Below are positions 14,854 through 26,885 of a stretch of DNA of 64,000 nt, piece by piece. Each line of letters opens with the position of its first letter. The first letter of the stretch is position 1. The notes under the pieces were generated by a model. It saw only the letters and a list, made by a program, of their open reading frames with translations. It did not search any database and was not told the origin of the DNA. A program made the translations under genes and the position numbers. This DNA is from Hermodice carunculata (Eukaryota > Annelida > Polychaeta > Eunicida > Amphinomidae), in the NCBI GenBank assembly GCA_964020975.1, contig OZ026628.1, positions 64,464,156 to 64,528,155 of the forward strand, given 5' to 3'.

Positions 14854-14896
<43 letters not shown>

Positions 14897-16495
14897 TCAA
14901 TGAACATATTAAGTGGGTTTGGAAGTGGAGGGTTTCAGTTTACACAGAAGTAAGTACATAATTACTGGAGCTATATATAAAACACCTGCAAATCCTGTTG
15001 ATCAGAACAATAATATGTTTAATAACACCCATTGACTTGATTTACCTACCCTGAAAATTGGGCACGGGTGGATTTATGTCAATCTGCTAAAATTAGAGCT
15101 AGTAAGTTTTTTTTTATTATTATTTTAGGAACTTTGCTTAAGACGTGAGAGAATGCTGTTTAACAATCGATGGTACCTATTACCTATTTTTACCTCTTTT
15201 TTCAATAGAAAACCACGCATACAAAGATATTTGCGGAACAATGAATCTTCGGACCAGTGGACCAGCCGACCAATTACCCAGCCGACCCTTGGACCTGCGA
15301 AATTCAGATATTGCTGGTCCGTTAGTCTGCAAGTCTATTGGTCAATGAAATTCAAAGAAATATGCCAATCCATTACTCATGTGTTCTAATTGAAGACCAT
15401 TGCAGGTTTTAATACTGTAAATGGCTGGAGAGAATTATCAGTTTTCGTATTTGTGCTGTTGATCTTTCCTACAGCATTTGTATGTTCATTTGTAACTTTG
15501 ACTCCATGTTTTATCCCCTTTGCCTTTATAGTTAGAGTAACAGCTGCAATCAGCCTAATACCATGCCCAGTGTTGATATAATGCAAGCAACACACGCTTT
15601 TAAGTAACATGTACTACTACTAGATCCGGAGATGCTGTTTATTCACGTTAACTGCATGCAAATTTATTCATTTACATGAACTGCGTGTAAATCCAGAAAT
15701 TATTTAATTTTATCGATAACATTATTTACCCACTTGTCCGACCTTGTATTACCTGCATTGTTGAGTAGATATTTATAAATGACGGTAACTGTTGAACCGT
15801 GTACTTAACCGCTAAACTTTAAAATTCAGTAAGCTTTTACTAAACATGTATTTCCACTTAATCAAATTTTGAAAGATTCTTAATTTCAAGCAGTGAGTAG
15901 AAGTTTTGATTTGCCTAATTGTGTAGATGTTTTCATTGTGAAAACTGCCGCATTTTTTCTATATTCATTGGCCATATTCACAAGAAAATATGATACCGAT
16001 TTTACAATGAAAAATCATCAATGAAAAGTAGAATCAATGCAAAGGGTTATGATAATGTTCGGTGTTTCTTCGTAGGATAAATATGTGAAGTCTCCACTAT
16101 CTCTTGTTTCAACAACATCGCGAATTATTATGTTATATATGCCAGGATTTTGGTTGAATCTGAACTGGCTCCAGATTTTGTTAAGCTTTAAAGATAAAAT
16201 CTTTTATGAAAATAAGATTAATTGAATAAAGCGAAAATGATAAACACAAACTTCAAACTTTATGTAATAAATAAAAGCAAAGAGTGGTTTATGGTGGACT
16301 CCCCCCGACCCAATATTAGGCTAAACAGAGTGTTAAGAGTCAAAAGCTAACGAATTTCAGTTTAAGATCAAATGAAGGATTAGATGGAGTTTCTTGATTT
16401 ATACCATTTGTAAAATAGGCAGAAATACTAACAAAGTACAATGAAGGGAGATTATAGCTTCTAAATTTGGTTATAAAGATTGCTGCACAGCTTTC
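12370..16495. other. Non-coding stretch with (TA)n arrays
   Basis: No gene was recognised. (TA)n arrays lie at about 13874-13945 and 14859-14895. A short minisatellite-like patch rich in GGACCAG/CCGACC words lies at about 15253-15325. The open frames at 15145-15389 (plus) and 15386-15610 (minus) cross this patch and have no family resemblance. Confidence 0.5.
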
Positions 16496-16680
16496 ATGCA
16501 GATGGGGTCTGATACTCCAATGTGTAGAACAGCTGAGTCAATGAAGTTCCGTGGCTTAAGTTTGATTTTCCCCAATATAGCCTGCTGCTTTCTCTGCTTT
16601 ATCATATATGCAATTTTTCCTGCAACACTTATTCGTTTCTTGCAATTGCGCAGATACCAAAGTCTATTTGCAGTTTTACG

Positions 16681-16749
16681 TAATATTCAGATATCGTAAA
16701 CTAAGCATCTCCAATATGGAGATGCTTAGTTTACGATATCTGAATATTA
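16681..16749. repeat. Perfect 33-bp inverted repeat with 3-base loop
   Basis: The left arm 16681-16713 (starts TAATATTCAGATATCG) and right arm 16717-16749 (ends CGATATCTGAATATTA) are exactly complementary and are separated by ATA. In copy B the right arm has a diverged counterpart (about 28999-29034), but the left arm does not: B carries different sequence there (about 28951-28989). The hairpin therefore arose in A after the duplication, probably by copying the right arm backwards over the left position. Confidence 0.93.
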
Positions 16750-17581
16750 TGGATATCTATATCAGATACTTCTCACTGAACTTGATTCTAATCCCCGTGA
16801 GATATTTATATTCCATTCATCAGCACCAAAGCATGTGTATGCTTATATATGTGTGTATGTACGTTTTATGGCAGATGTAATCCTAATAGTATTAGGCTAC
16901 TTATGCGTAGTCCTTTTGTCACCAAAATGATAAATATATTCTATGTTAAATATATATATATATATACAGACCCAAAGACACACATAACTGCGACAGAAAT
17001 AACTTAAGGATAATTGTAGCTTCTAAAATTGATTTATATCCTGTACTTTTTATTTAAATCCATCAATTGATAGATAAAGTTGTACATGTCTGCGTGAACA
17101 AGTTCCAGATTGGTAAGCAATTTTTGAGCCATACTGACAAAAACACTCTGTCTTGATTTGAAAAGATATCTTTCTTACCAGGCTCGTGCTCTGTAAATTG
17201 GTTTTCACTTGTAGTTTTTAAAAAACAAGGTTCTTGAAGTGCTGATAAAATAGCAACTAGACGGATGATGAATTTATATAAGCCTGTCAAATATGTAACC
17301 AAGGAAACAAATTCTCATGGAATTGAGCTCAAGCAGTTGGCAAATAGTTTCCACTAACCAACATTTACCATACTTAGGTTTATGGAGCACAACCGAATTG
17401 CAATGCATCAGAGTAGGTCTGTTGGATCGGTAAAGAAAACATGGAATTTATGATTCTGCTTGGGGATGACTTACAGCCATTCAATATTTGCGCAGGAGTA
17501 GCTTTTCTGCATAGTGTCCAAACAATCTCTACATGCCCTCATCCTTCGATTCCTTTCATTAGGAATGCAGGATATATCCTA

Positions 17582-17705
17582 GAAAAACAAAACAAAACAA
17601 AACAAAGCAAACAAAAAAACAAAACAAAAAAAAACAAAACAAAAAAAAACAAACAAACAAACAAACAAAAAAAAAAAAAAAAACAAAAAAAAAAAAAACA
17701 ACAAC
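17582..17705. repeat. A-rich (AAAAC)n/(AAAC)n tract
   Basis: A tract of AAAAC, AAAC and poly-A units that is greatly expanded relative to the short A run at the matching place in copy B (about 29905-29930). Lysine/asparagine-rich and phenylalanine-rich open frames across it are artefacts. Confidence 0.9.
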
Positions 17706-18744
17706 AAAGCTTAAGGAAAAATCTGGATACAGGAGGCCAAACTCCTTCAGATATCGATTGTATTGAGTGAAGTTCAACAATATTGAACTCCACCTAATGA
17801 AATGAGTATAATTTTATGGCCAGATTAAATTTTCTTTAACCTAAGGTACATGCTTCTTGGGCTACCGATTACAATATTATGTGGTTATGTACAGTCTATT
17901 AAAACTATCAGCGACACCAGGCTCTCTAAACACTGAGGCTGTGATGTAATCAACTGCTAGAGACCAGTGGTCGTATTCACAAAGACATAATCCTAATTTT
18001 AATCATGTTTAGGAATAAATCTAGGATGAGGTCTTTATTGATATTAAATCATATTTACAAAACATGGTCTGTTTGTAGGCTGCTAATGATATTGAGTATT
18101 AATTTAAATCCTGCAGAATAGTGGGCATGGGCACGGAAAGCAACAAGGCTACACAACAGATCCCGCATTTAGGCCAGTTTCATATGCTATATAATTCATA
18201 TGGTATGACCCTTGGCAAAACTAATAACAAATGGTTTACTCTTCTCGCTTCAATATCACCACATACAGGTGGCAGAATCTGAGGTCTCTTTAGTGATAGA
18301 GGAAATATCCTGACTTACATTGGACAAGTATTTATGGTAATGTCTCTCATTATTCGCCAGTATAGGCCTGGAATTACAATAGCACTCCCGTACCGGGAGA
18401 TTGTAAACTACTTCGAAGCACAATTAATGTGTGTACATTATTACCTACCTTCAACGAAGTATGAGTTGAACCACCTTACATTGTAAAAACAATTCGTTTC
18501 ATCAAACTATGCCTTCATCACGTTTTGTAGGCCTACAGCTGTATCCCCACAATGATGATCATGGTGTCAAATATTGATCAGAGTATACAAAAAGTCTAGC
18601 AGTGCAAAATGAACAAGACACTACAGCCAGCAACATAAAGATATAAAAGCTCAAAGATGAGGTGTTAAAACAGAACATGATGCAAAAGGCTGTGGGCCTT
18701 GTAATGGGAAAATTGTATGTTAGTCAAGAGAGAAATGGCAACTG

Positions 18745-19310
18745 GTGGTTTTAAACTGGTCCTCTCAACCTTTGAAACATTCTTCAGTACTACAGACTAG
18801 TCTATAGTGTCTCCAAACTCTATAGGCTTAACCACCGAAAACCCACATTTTATCACTTTTGGCCGAAAGAAAAAGAGATCTGGCAGGCCTGTCACTTTTA
18901 AGGTCTCGTGATTAGTCAGTCTGCGTCATTTAAAACTGAGACATAGTACGCCTATCACTTTTTAGTTCCCTACAGCATTTTTTTATTTTTTTTTGTGATA
19001 TTGATGAATCTGGAGGAATATAAACACATTTACCTCTATGATAACAATGAGTCGAAGAACTTAGCACAGCATAGCCAATAAAGTATTTGTCAAATAGTAC
19101 GGAAAAAAACATGATCCATATTCACAAATTCCAAACGAAACAATGACAGCAATGAAATTCCAGAGTTACCGAAGCATCAACTTTCAGGAACTGGCAATGA
19201 AGCGTTCCTCTCAACCTTGAAATATTCATCATTATCTGCAGACTATAGTGTTTCCAAATTGTATTGGCCTAACCACTCGAACACACGTTTTATTACCTCT
19301 ACCACACCAT
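18745..19310 (+). repeat. Satellite (487-bp monomer), ~1.2 units in copy A
   Basis: Begins at the phrase CTGGTCCTCTCAACCTTTGA and restarts near 19207 with TCCTCTCAACCTTGAAATAT after one shortened monomer. Internal landmarks are GCCTATCACTTTTTAG, GCACAGCATAGCC and CCAGAGTTACCGAAGC. Copy B has the same landmarks but about five units (31106-33180). Confidence 0.85.
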
Positions 19311-19389
19311 GCGATGTATGTTCATGTGAACCCTTGCTGTGCGACTACACACTGCTAATTTTCATAACTCATAATATCCACATTCTTGA

Positions 19390-21335
19390 CTTCTATCAGG
19401 TTTAGCCACCACAACTGCACGAGATGCATAAGTAGAATCTCTCAGCCTAATTATTTTGCAATATAACATCTCATCCATTCAACAAACGGATCCCTTTGTA
19501 CAGGACTGTTTCTGTAAGGCTTTGCTCCATAAACGCTTTTATTCTACCCCTCAAGCACAATTTTGTGCTGAGTCGAAAAGGTTGTATCCAGTTAAGAAGT
19601 TATGTTTGTAACTTTACAGTACAGAAACAATATCTTTATTAACTGCTGTTTCTCATTTGCTGAAATGTCACATTCACATAAATCATTATCAGCCCTTGAT
19701 TACAAAAACCAAAACTGTGATTACATGTGGTCTTTGTGCCCTTATTAACAGGAAAAATGGCCTTGGCCGAATGGTTACAGTCCATTCTGTCTGCAAAGGG
19801 GGCACGGAGATCGATTCAAGGGACCTAATGTCTTTGGCTCTTTACGTGCAGTGTCTGCTTAACCACTCAAAGGCTTAGTGGGACACCAAAATGTGGCTAT
19901 TAACAGATCTCTATATAAATTTTTACCCAGATATTGATACATATGCTCAAAACCATAAAATTGGAAAATAATAAAGTCTGAGGAGTACCATGAAAATAAT
20001 TATTAGGCATATAATCGAATATTAATTATGCAGAAAATGTATTTTTCCCAAATATCAGCAAGGTCTCTAATTGCCTCATCAAAATTTGTAGACCATCGAC
20101 TGCAGCTAAAAAAAGTGGATAATATGGAAAAAGTTTCACGGGAATTTAGGTAGCCTCAGTAAAAATATATTAGTTTGAAATGAGAGCCCCGTTTTCGTCT
20201 TGTTACCCAAAATGGTTTCCAACAATGAGTGTATGGGTAAGAATTTCAAATGGACATCTTCTTTAGACATAAGATAATGGATTTTTTTCTCAAGAATCTA
20301 CCTAATCGGCAAAATCTTTGTATGTCACCTTTGCTATATGCAGATGCATGCCTGTTATGTAAAATGAAACAAACTATTGTAAAATACCCTCTTGTACATT
20401 GTGTGTTCGCTTTAAGCTAATTTCGAAAATATTTTTCACAATATTCTAGCCAACATTTTACACAACATGTTCTCTTTGGTTTTTGTGATCTCTTGTTATA
20501 AATGTGTCAATAAGACGAAAACAGGCCAAAGGAGACTTATCCAGATCCATAAAATGACCGTCGAGGTCACTTCAAGATCATCTCAAGCTCACTGAACATG
20601 TCCATTTTTTCTACTGATATGATTTATCAATGTGCCAAATTTCATTAAATATAGATTTCTCTACCTTCAGTATGCAGCATATCACGCCAATATGGCTGTT
20701 CTAATGCCCACTTTTGGCTTCATTGACCACAGTGTGATTTCCTTTTAAGAGATACATGACTGTCTTGTCCTTATGTCGCGTACTCAGTTATTTAGAATTG
20801 TGAAGAGAGTTGTTATTTTCCCATACAAGATGTTAAATGTTACGTTTGTCTGACTCAGAGTTGACATTTTGTTGCCTGTTACAGCGGTGGTGTTACATGT
20901 ACATATTACAGATGACTCAAGTTTTAAGTTTGTGAATAAAGACAGCTACTAAACAACATTTTGACCCAACCAGACACCTGAGGCCCTACATATGCTCAAA
21001 AACATGACTTTTTTTTATTTGTATCTTATCAAAAGTGTCAGCTACAAGAGCAAGTTCACAGCCAGGATCTGAAAGATGGCCAAAAGAACAAATTTCTACA
21101 ACCTTATCCCCATTTTAGTCAGAGTTTAGTGGTGTACATGTTGCTGGTAACTTCTCTGTAAACCAAAAGACACAGCCTGAAGAGATGTAACTTAACAGAC
21201 AAAAACACGCGTGATCTGGTCATGCTTTACTTCAATGGAGATGTACAGGGTAGATTTGCTGGGTATTGACTTATCCATGCATTGAAGCGCTGCTTGGACT
21301 CGGTGACCGTGAAACATGGACAGATTCAGATTTTT
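19390..21335. other. Copy-A-specific interval without gene
   Basis: I could find no counterpart of this stretch in copy B, where satellite and other sequence occupy the corresponding place. No coding region was recognised. It contains the possible tRNA-like SINE head described separately at 19764-19820. Confidence 0.5.
19760..19825 (+). mobile_element. Possible tRNA-derived SINE head
   Basis: TGGCCGAATGG at 19764 fits a pol III box A (TRGCNNARNGG). GATCGATTCAA at 19809 resembles a weakened box B (GGTTCGANTCC). The 45-base spacing is normal for a tRNA or a tRNA-derived SINE. A good acceptor stem and a complete cloverleaf are not evident, so this is at best a degenerate tRNA-like promoter. The 3' end of the element was not identified. 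Confidence 0.25.
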
Positions 21336-23847
21336 CTTTTTTTCTTTTTTTTTTTTCGGACACCGCTATAGAAGAGTTTAGCCTGTGACTTTGCAAGCCC
21401 GGAGGCTGTTTTTTTTTTCGCGATATTCATTTGTGCATCATGATACACTTGACATCATACTAGCCTATAACTTTTATTACTATCTGCATAATACTGTTAC
21501 TTGCATCGTACTGTACAGGGCGGTACATATTAATCTACCGCCATGTATATTGCCGTACAAATTATTAAGCAGAACACATGGTACATCATTGGTACAACAT
21601 AATACTTTCCTGGTCAACTCGTTGTTGACCTCAGACAATGGTTCTCTATGTTTTAAATATGAATAAAGATGATTTTTGTGTATCCGCCAGAATCTGCTAG
21701 CTTTCTGTAATTCCGCATTTCGACTTCATTTCCGCAAAAACGGCCGCATTCCCGCCCATGCAGAAAAATTACGGACCTGCTAAAGGTTTCAAATGATTAA
21801 AATCGGGGACAGAGAAATTGTTCTCTGGACAATGTTCCCCGCAAATTCCGGGATCAGGACCGGGGGGGGGGGGGGTATTCAAACTACAGTGTTCCGCGGG
21901 AATTAACCCCTATTGTCCACCATATGTATAGCTTGGACCCACCCACCCATTTTATGAACATCGACCCCTCATGCAAATGAAGGGGTCAGGAGACGGTTAC
22001 GGCTTAATATCTCTACCTGACAGGATCTGTGCATGTACACTTGCCGACACGGTATTTATTTGGGGAGGGCATCAGCAGATATCCCTTTTGTCAGGAATTG
22101 CACGTTACCAGGTAAAGGGTCATCGCAATCAGATGGTCTCGGGTTTTGTGGAACCAAGTTGAAGTCATTCGTATTGAATAAAGCATTCCAATTAAGTGAC
22201 CGTGTATTTGTTTAGCAGATTCTATCAAAGGAGACACCTTGCCTTTGAGATCCGATTCACGCTCCTTGTAATAACACCTTTCATTAAATTTCCTGCACGC
22301 CTATAGTTCCAAAGGATATAATGGTCCTGGTCAACACCTATCCTCGGTGCACTATGGGCGCAGCAATTGCAACCATAACGAGCCTAAGAAAGCTGTTGAC
22401 ACAGTGCAAATGGTAGCGGCGCAAGGGTAACCATCACTAAAAGTCATTCTAGACTTTACGTTTATCAAATAACCCCCTCGCGTTGTGTCAAGGTGATTTG
22501 TCATTTTTTACAGGAAAACAGGCATGAAATATCCCACATAGAGTGGTTTCCTATCAAACGCCAAAAGCAACCTGATGCAAAAAGTTCATATCAGTGTTCC
22601 CGCACAGGTTCCAGGTTCTGCTTCAAAATGTGGGCATCTGCACTGTATAAGAGTTATGAATAAGTGGGCCACACCTACCATGTTACAACTTGCCTATATA
22701 ATTATATCCTAAACAACGAATCTGGATAACATTCAAACAGATTTCATAATGAATATAGCCGAAATACTCAAAAGTTCAACCTATCCAAACAGGTTGAGAA
22801 CATTGACAAATAATGCTCTAAAAAGGTCAATGCAAGACACATCGCCAACAGAGCCATGCACAGCGGATTTACATGCCTACAAGTCACATTTCCAATGACG
22901 TGCAGCCTGGAAAATCACGGAAGATCAATCTAACCCGACATTCCTCACATGACAGGGCAATCGTTTCTGCTGTAGCCCCTTCTGTCAAGCAGTGTCGTTT
23001 CATTACCCTTTATTAATGTCGTTAACACCTTACTTGTCTTCACTTTGTATGTTCTAAAATGAAACAGAACCAGTCAGCTTTAGCTGTCAAGTGAGAATTA
23101 CAGCGATCCATTAATAAGATTAAGCGGTTGGTGAAATATCACATGTGGCAGGCAATGACTCACGGAAATGGACTGGTGCAGTGGAAAAAAACATGATCGT
23201 TGTAAATTGGGATTATAATAATGACTGAATGTTTGGAATTTTACCTTATATATATTTCATAGTATTGCGATGCTGATTCTTCACACTGGTTAACAAAGTA
23301 CTGGATTTTAGGTACGCTCCAGAGGTCTAAGGGTAAGCAGTTTGGTAATACTGAAAAATGAGACATTTTTTTTTTTTTTTTACAAAACAAAACCGTTTGT
23401 CAAAGGAACTCCCACAATGACCATGGGAAGTCTTGTTTCAAATCAGGCACTTTTGCCGACAGAATGCATCTTCGACAGAAAAAAAAATTGTTTCTCTTCA
23501 TAGCAAATAACTTCTGCAAATTTTTTGTCTAGCAGATATTGCGATCAAATTATCGATATCATGGATAAGGGTTTATAGAAGCTTCACAGCTTCTTTCCTT
23601 ATCCTTGTTTCTCATAAAATAAAATATGTTTAAACCAACGCCACAACAAAATCACGTTAATATTGTGAAACGTGATCCCCCCCCCCCCCTTTGTGGTTGA
23701 TATTTTGTTTTAGTTAACTGCGGTGATACGCTGCGTAGATTTTAAAATGCATTGCATGAAAATAGATGTGGGGTGATACTTTGGTGACATGACGGTTAAC
23801 TCGGAACCCTTTCAGTTGTAAGCCTTTGATGGTCTGGGGTAACATTA

Positions 23848-23850
<3 letters not shown>

Positions 23851-23928
<78 letters not shown>
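23851..23928. repeat. (TA)n array inside copy A
   Basis: About 39 TA units replace the short TGATATATACAGG stretch seen at the matching position of copy B (about 38680). This is a clear microsatellite expansion after duplication. Confidence 0.95.
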
Positions 23929-23929
<1 letters not shown>

Positions 23930-24312
23930 TTATCCCATAGCTGTATCCTTCTCTGAACAGTTCAGCCGAGAGCCCATATCCTTTTCGGCTCGAGGGGGGA
24001 ATGTACAAGGCGTCATACAGATGTAGTCATGGGATGATGTATGTATCCTATGGAACAGGTGAAGGGCATTACATATAGCCCTGTTTTTGGACTATTAGAC
24101 CGATATTCAATACAATCATAACACGTTTGGCAACATAGCACGCATGTTTATTGTTACTGTGAGATGAAACACATCATTTTACACATGTACTTCAAAGATA
24201 CATTGAAACAGTTTATTAAAACAAAGACTGCTTATCTTACATTAAATTATATTTAGCTGCATGTTTTAAGTCTGGCCTGAGTTTCATTTGTTGACATGAA
24301 AATGAACAGTGC

Positions 24313-24352
24313 TATTGAGAGAGGCAGTCGCCTAAAAAAGGCAACTGGTGGT
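24313..24352 (+). repeat. Stray satellite fragment at the right edge of copy A
   Basis: GAGAGGCAGTCGCCTAAAAA and the bases that follow (GGCAACTGGTGGTA) match the satellite monomer at 32038-32073 in copy B, but here stand alone immediately after the similarity between A and B stops. Its position marks the duplication breakpoint. Confidence 0.8.
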
Positions 24353-24671
24353 ATTTATGGTTGTTGTCCATGTGTAGTCTCAAGTTAAACTTTCTTCAAA
24401 GGCTGTTTATTTTATACGATAATGAACATAAATACCAAGGAGCTTTTCCATTAACAACATATTTTAATAATTGTAATATTTCCATGAAATTTTGGCACTT
24501 ACCTATATTACACACGTGTGGAAAGTGCAGTGTACACATTGATGTACAAATTTATGTACCATAAAACAAACTGGATTATGATTTACCAGACAGCCTACAT
24601 ATATGATATGTACAAAGTGATACATAATATATTAGATTATCAACAGAAATCAATTTTATATTTGTAGAAAA

Positions 24672-24673
<2 letters not shown>

Positions 24674-24747
<74 letters not shown>
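24674..24747. repeat. (TA)n array
   Basis: A pure TA array just upstream of the palindrome array. Confidence 0.95.
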
Positions 24748-24752
<5 letters not shown>

Positions 24753-24791
24753 CATTGTGAAACGCCGTGACTTTGTTTTGTTTTATTTAGT

Positions 24792-25540
24792 ATTTGATCA
24801 GATGATTAAATATTGTATCATCAGAACAAATAAATTTATTCTCATGAACAAATATTTGATCAGGGGAATCAATATTTAATCAGAAGACTAAACATTTAAT
24901 CACATGATCAAATACAGTATATTTGTTCTTCTGATTAAATTGATTTGATGAGAAGAACAAACTGATTTAATCAGAAGATCAAATAGATTTGTTAAGAGGA
25001 AAAATAAATTGAATTTGATCACATGAACAAATGCATTTGTTCAGATGACTAAATCGATTTGTTATTCTGATCAAATGGAATAAGGTATATCCCGATTTAT
25101 TCACCCGAACAAATATATTTGTTCCCCTGATCAAATCTATCTGATCTGCTGAATAAATATACATTTCTCCACTACCAGATAATAATTACTCCTTCTTGTA
25201 TGCCGCTCGTCACTTCCGGTAGTCTGTGTTCCATTTGTTGCACGGATCAAATACTGGCGGAAGTGATTTGTTTCGAAGTATAAATATTTGATCCGCGGAA
25301 CAAATCAGACAGGGAGCGTCAATTTAATTAAGTTGGGGGTGTATTTGTTCAGATGATCAAATCAATTTGATCAGAAGAACAATTCGATTTAACCAGATGA
25401 TAAAATACCATTTATTTTTTCTCCTGACCAAATCAATGTAATTATCTGAACAAATATATTTGTTCATGTGATCAAATAAGAGTATATTTGTTCCTCTGAT
25501 TAAATCGGTTTGATCAGAAGAGCAAATCAATTTATTCAGC
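24792..25540. repeat. Array of alternating 18-bp palindromes on a 22-bp pitch
   Basis: About 25 related units. The unit is an 18-bp palindrome followed by a 4-base variable spacer. Two palindrome types occur: GAACAAATNNATTTGTTC and GATCAAATNNATTTGATC. They tend to alternate, so ATTTGATC-N4-GAACAAAT and ATTTGTTC-N4-GATCAAAT junctions dominate. Exact or near-exact palindromes include GAACAAATGCATTTGTTC (about 25025-25042), GAACAAATATATTTGTTC (about 25107-25124 and 25448-25465) and GATCAAATCAATTTGATC (about 25355-25372). Spacers vary (AGAT, AGAA, ACAT, TTCT, CCCT, CGCG, ATGT and others). A less repetitive core at about 25150-25230 contains CACTTCCGG, with an imperfect inverted partner at about 25256-25266. 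Open frames here simply translate the repeat. Confidence 0.9.
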
Positions 25541-25544
25541 GTGT

Positions 25545-26020
25545 ACAAAGTTGAAATATAACATGACAAATCCACATCCAGAAATGTACTTCTGATTTTG
25601 TGACAAAGACACTTTTGACACATTTGTGTGTCAGTTCCACCTCACATAACCATATACAAGCAGTGGACAATAATATTATAATGTAGCTCAGTCACCATTT
25701 CACACTCACAAAACACAACCCTATATGTAGAATTGAGTGAAAATGTGATTGTTCACAATTAAGCTTTCAACTGCTTCTGATCGAACTTAGTGTTGTCAAA
25801 ACTAAAGTGTGCATCTGATGTACAAAGACAACCATTTCTTACATGTCTGTTGATTACATCATTCTATAAATTTAAAGTTCATTTAATTTGTTTCACAAAT
25901 TTTGACATAATGCCCGAAGCACAGCAGCTAATACTCAAAATTGCACCAACACATGCACAGGGGGTACTCAACATGACATTGACATAAGTCAAACTCTGGT
26001 CTAAATAATGGCTTTTATTG
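25545..26020. other. Non-coding flank before the 26-kb exon
   Basis: Unique AT-rich sequence between the palindrome array and the probable exon. A 65-codon frame at 25790-25987 has no recognisable motif and no in-frame link to the exon, and could be chance. Confidence 0.4.
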
Positions 26021-26025
26021 TACAG

Positions 26026-26512
26026 GTACAATCCTGGTCTTGCACAATGGAGACAGCATCAATTTGAGATGACACCTCTTAACCCAATGGTCATCAGTGA
26101 GCTAAAGAAATGGCACAGGTCTGTGTGCAAAGCAATGAGACCATCAAGCGCATGTGGGTACAAATCAACCATTTATCGCGATGTACCTTACCCTGTGTTT
26201 CATCAAATTGAAAATATTGCCACTACAAACATGTACAAGACACAAGTTTGTGAAACAAGTGCCACAGTCACAATAAAAATTGGAAGTGTTGAGAAGGTTT
26301 TGATGCTATTCAATCGTATGAATAGCCCCCACATTCAGATACCTAGATCTGAATTATTTTCAGTGAACCTTGGACAGAGAGGTAAATCCAAGCTGGTATG
26401 CACTACAGCAAGGCCATTCAGCTTGAAGTACATGAAGAACAGTGAAAGACTAATTATGAATTTCTCCTATGGGCACTGGAATGCAAATGGCTGGCCACAG
26501 CATACCTTTTAG
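26026..26512 (+). CDS. Probable terminal coding exon, unknown protein
   Basis: The frame is open for about 162 codons and ends at TAG 26510-26512. A good 3' splice site (TTTTATTGTACAG then GTACAATCC) sits at 26025/26026, giving a phase-2 exon start. Codon composition is more balanced than in the surroundings, and the predicted product is mixed in character, with several cysteines (in VCKAMR, ACGYK, VCETS, LVCTTARP) and phrases such as SELFSVNLGQRGKSKL and NFSYGHWNANGW. I see no signal peptide, membrane segment or family signature that I can name. An AATAAA at about 26815 could end the transcript. No upstream exon was identified. It could also be a remnant of an old gene. The function is unknown. 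Confidence 0.4.
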
Positions 26513-26885
26513 GGGTTGTGTTGCTGAACAATGGTGAAGCTTGTAGGGCATAACTGTAATGGATGATGCCGATAAACAATGATGATGGCTTGAACTTGAC
26601 ATGATTGCTGCAAAAGTCAAGAAAAAAAAAATAATGGTATATTGCAAGTCTGTTGCATTAACATTAAAAAACTTTCAATATTTGTATCAAAGTTAAATTC
26701 TCAGCATGCTGGCATAAATGGTATTATAGCTGAATCCAACATGTGACTGTGAAAATGTAACTCCTGCAAGGAACAGAAAAAACATAGGTTAAAAGTCTTA
26801 GTTGGGAGAAACAGAATAAATGTGTACCCATCAAAAACGGGAAAAAATGAACATGGCAATACCTGCATTTGAAATCAAATGATTT

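Larger units (their letters stand above)
16498..24305 (+). repeat. Segmental duplication, copy A
   Basis: Collinear with copy B (28784-39070) in the same orientation, with strong similarity by eye. Anchors A/B: GTCAATGAAGTTCC/GTCAATGACGTTCC (about 16534/28801), ACCAAAGTCTATTTGCAG/ACCAAAGTCCATTTGCAG (16656/28928), GGTTTGTAGCT-type and CCATCAATTGATA words (17060/29381), GAGACCAGTGGTCG (17961/30181), TTTAGCCTGTGACTTTG (21377/34951), GACCGTGTATTT (22197/35800) and GAAGCTTCACAGCTTC (23578/38428). An AATAAA lies at 21662 and also in copy B. No long conserved open frame spans the block, so it looks non-coding, though short transcript-like pieces may exist. The interval 19390-21335 has no evident partner in B. 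Confidence 0.9.

Noticed and set aside
21640-21790. Short minus-strand reading (CGRFCGNE, EMRNYR, LADSGG words) similar in copies A and B (35270-35370)
   Set aside because: Similarity between the copies is expected from the duplication; the frame is short and matches no family I know. Left unannotated, though a dispersed-repeat check would be reasonable.
24792-25540. CRISPR-like array
   Set aside because: Spacers are only 4 bases and the repeats are degenerate palindromes in an animal-type genome. It is not a CRISPR.
24979-25623. Minus-strand frames with recurring DQIDLIRGTN-like peptides
   Set aside because: The peptide repeat follows from the 22-bp palindrome unit (three units = 66 bp, a multiple of three), not from coding constraint; other frames repeat equally.
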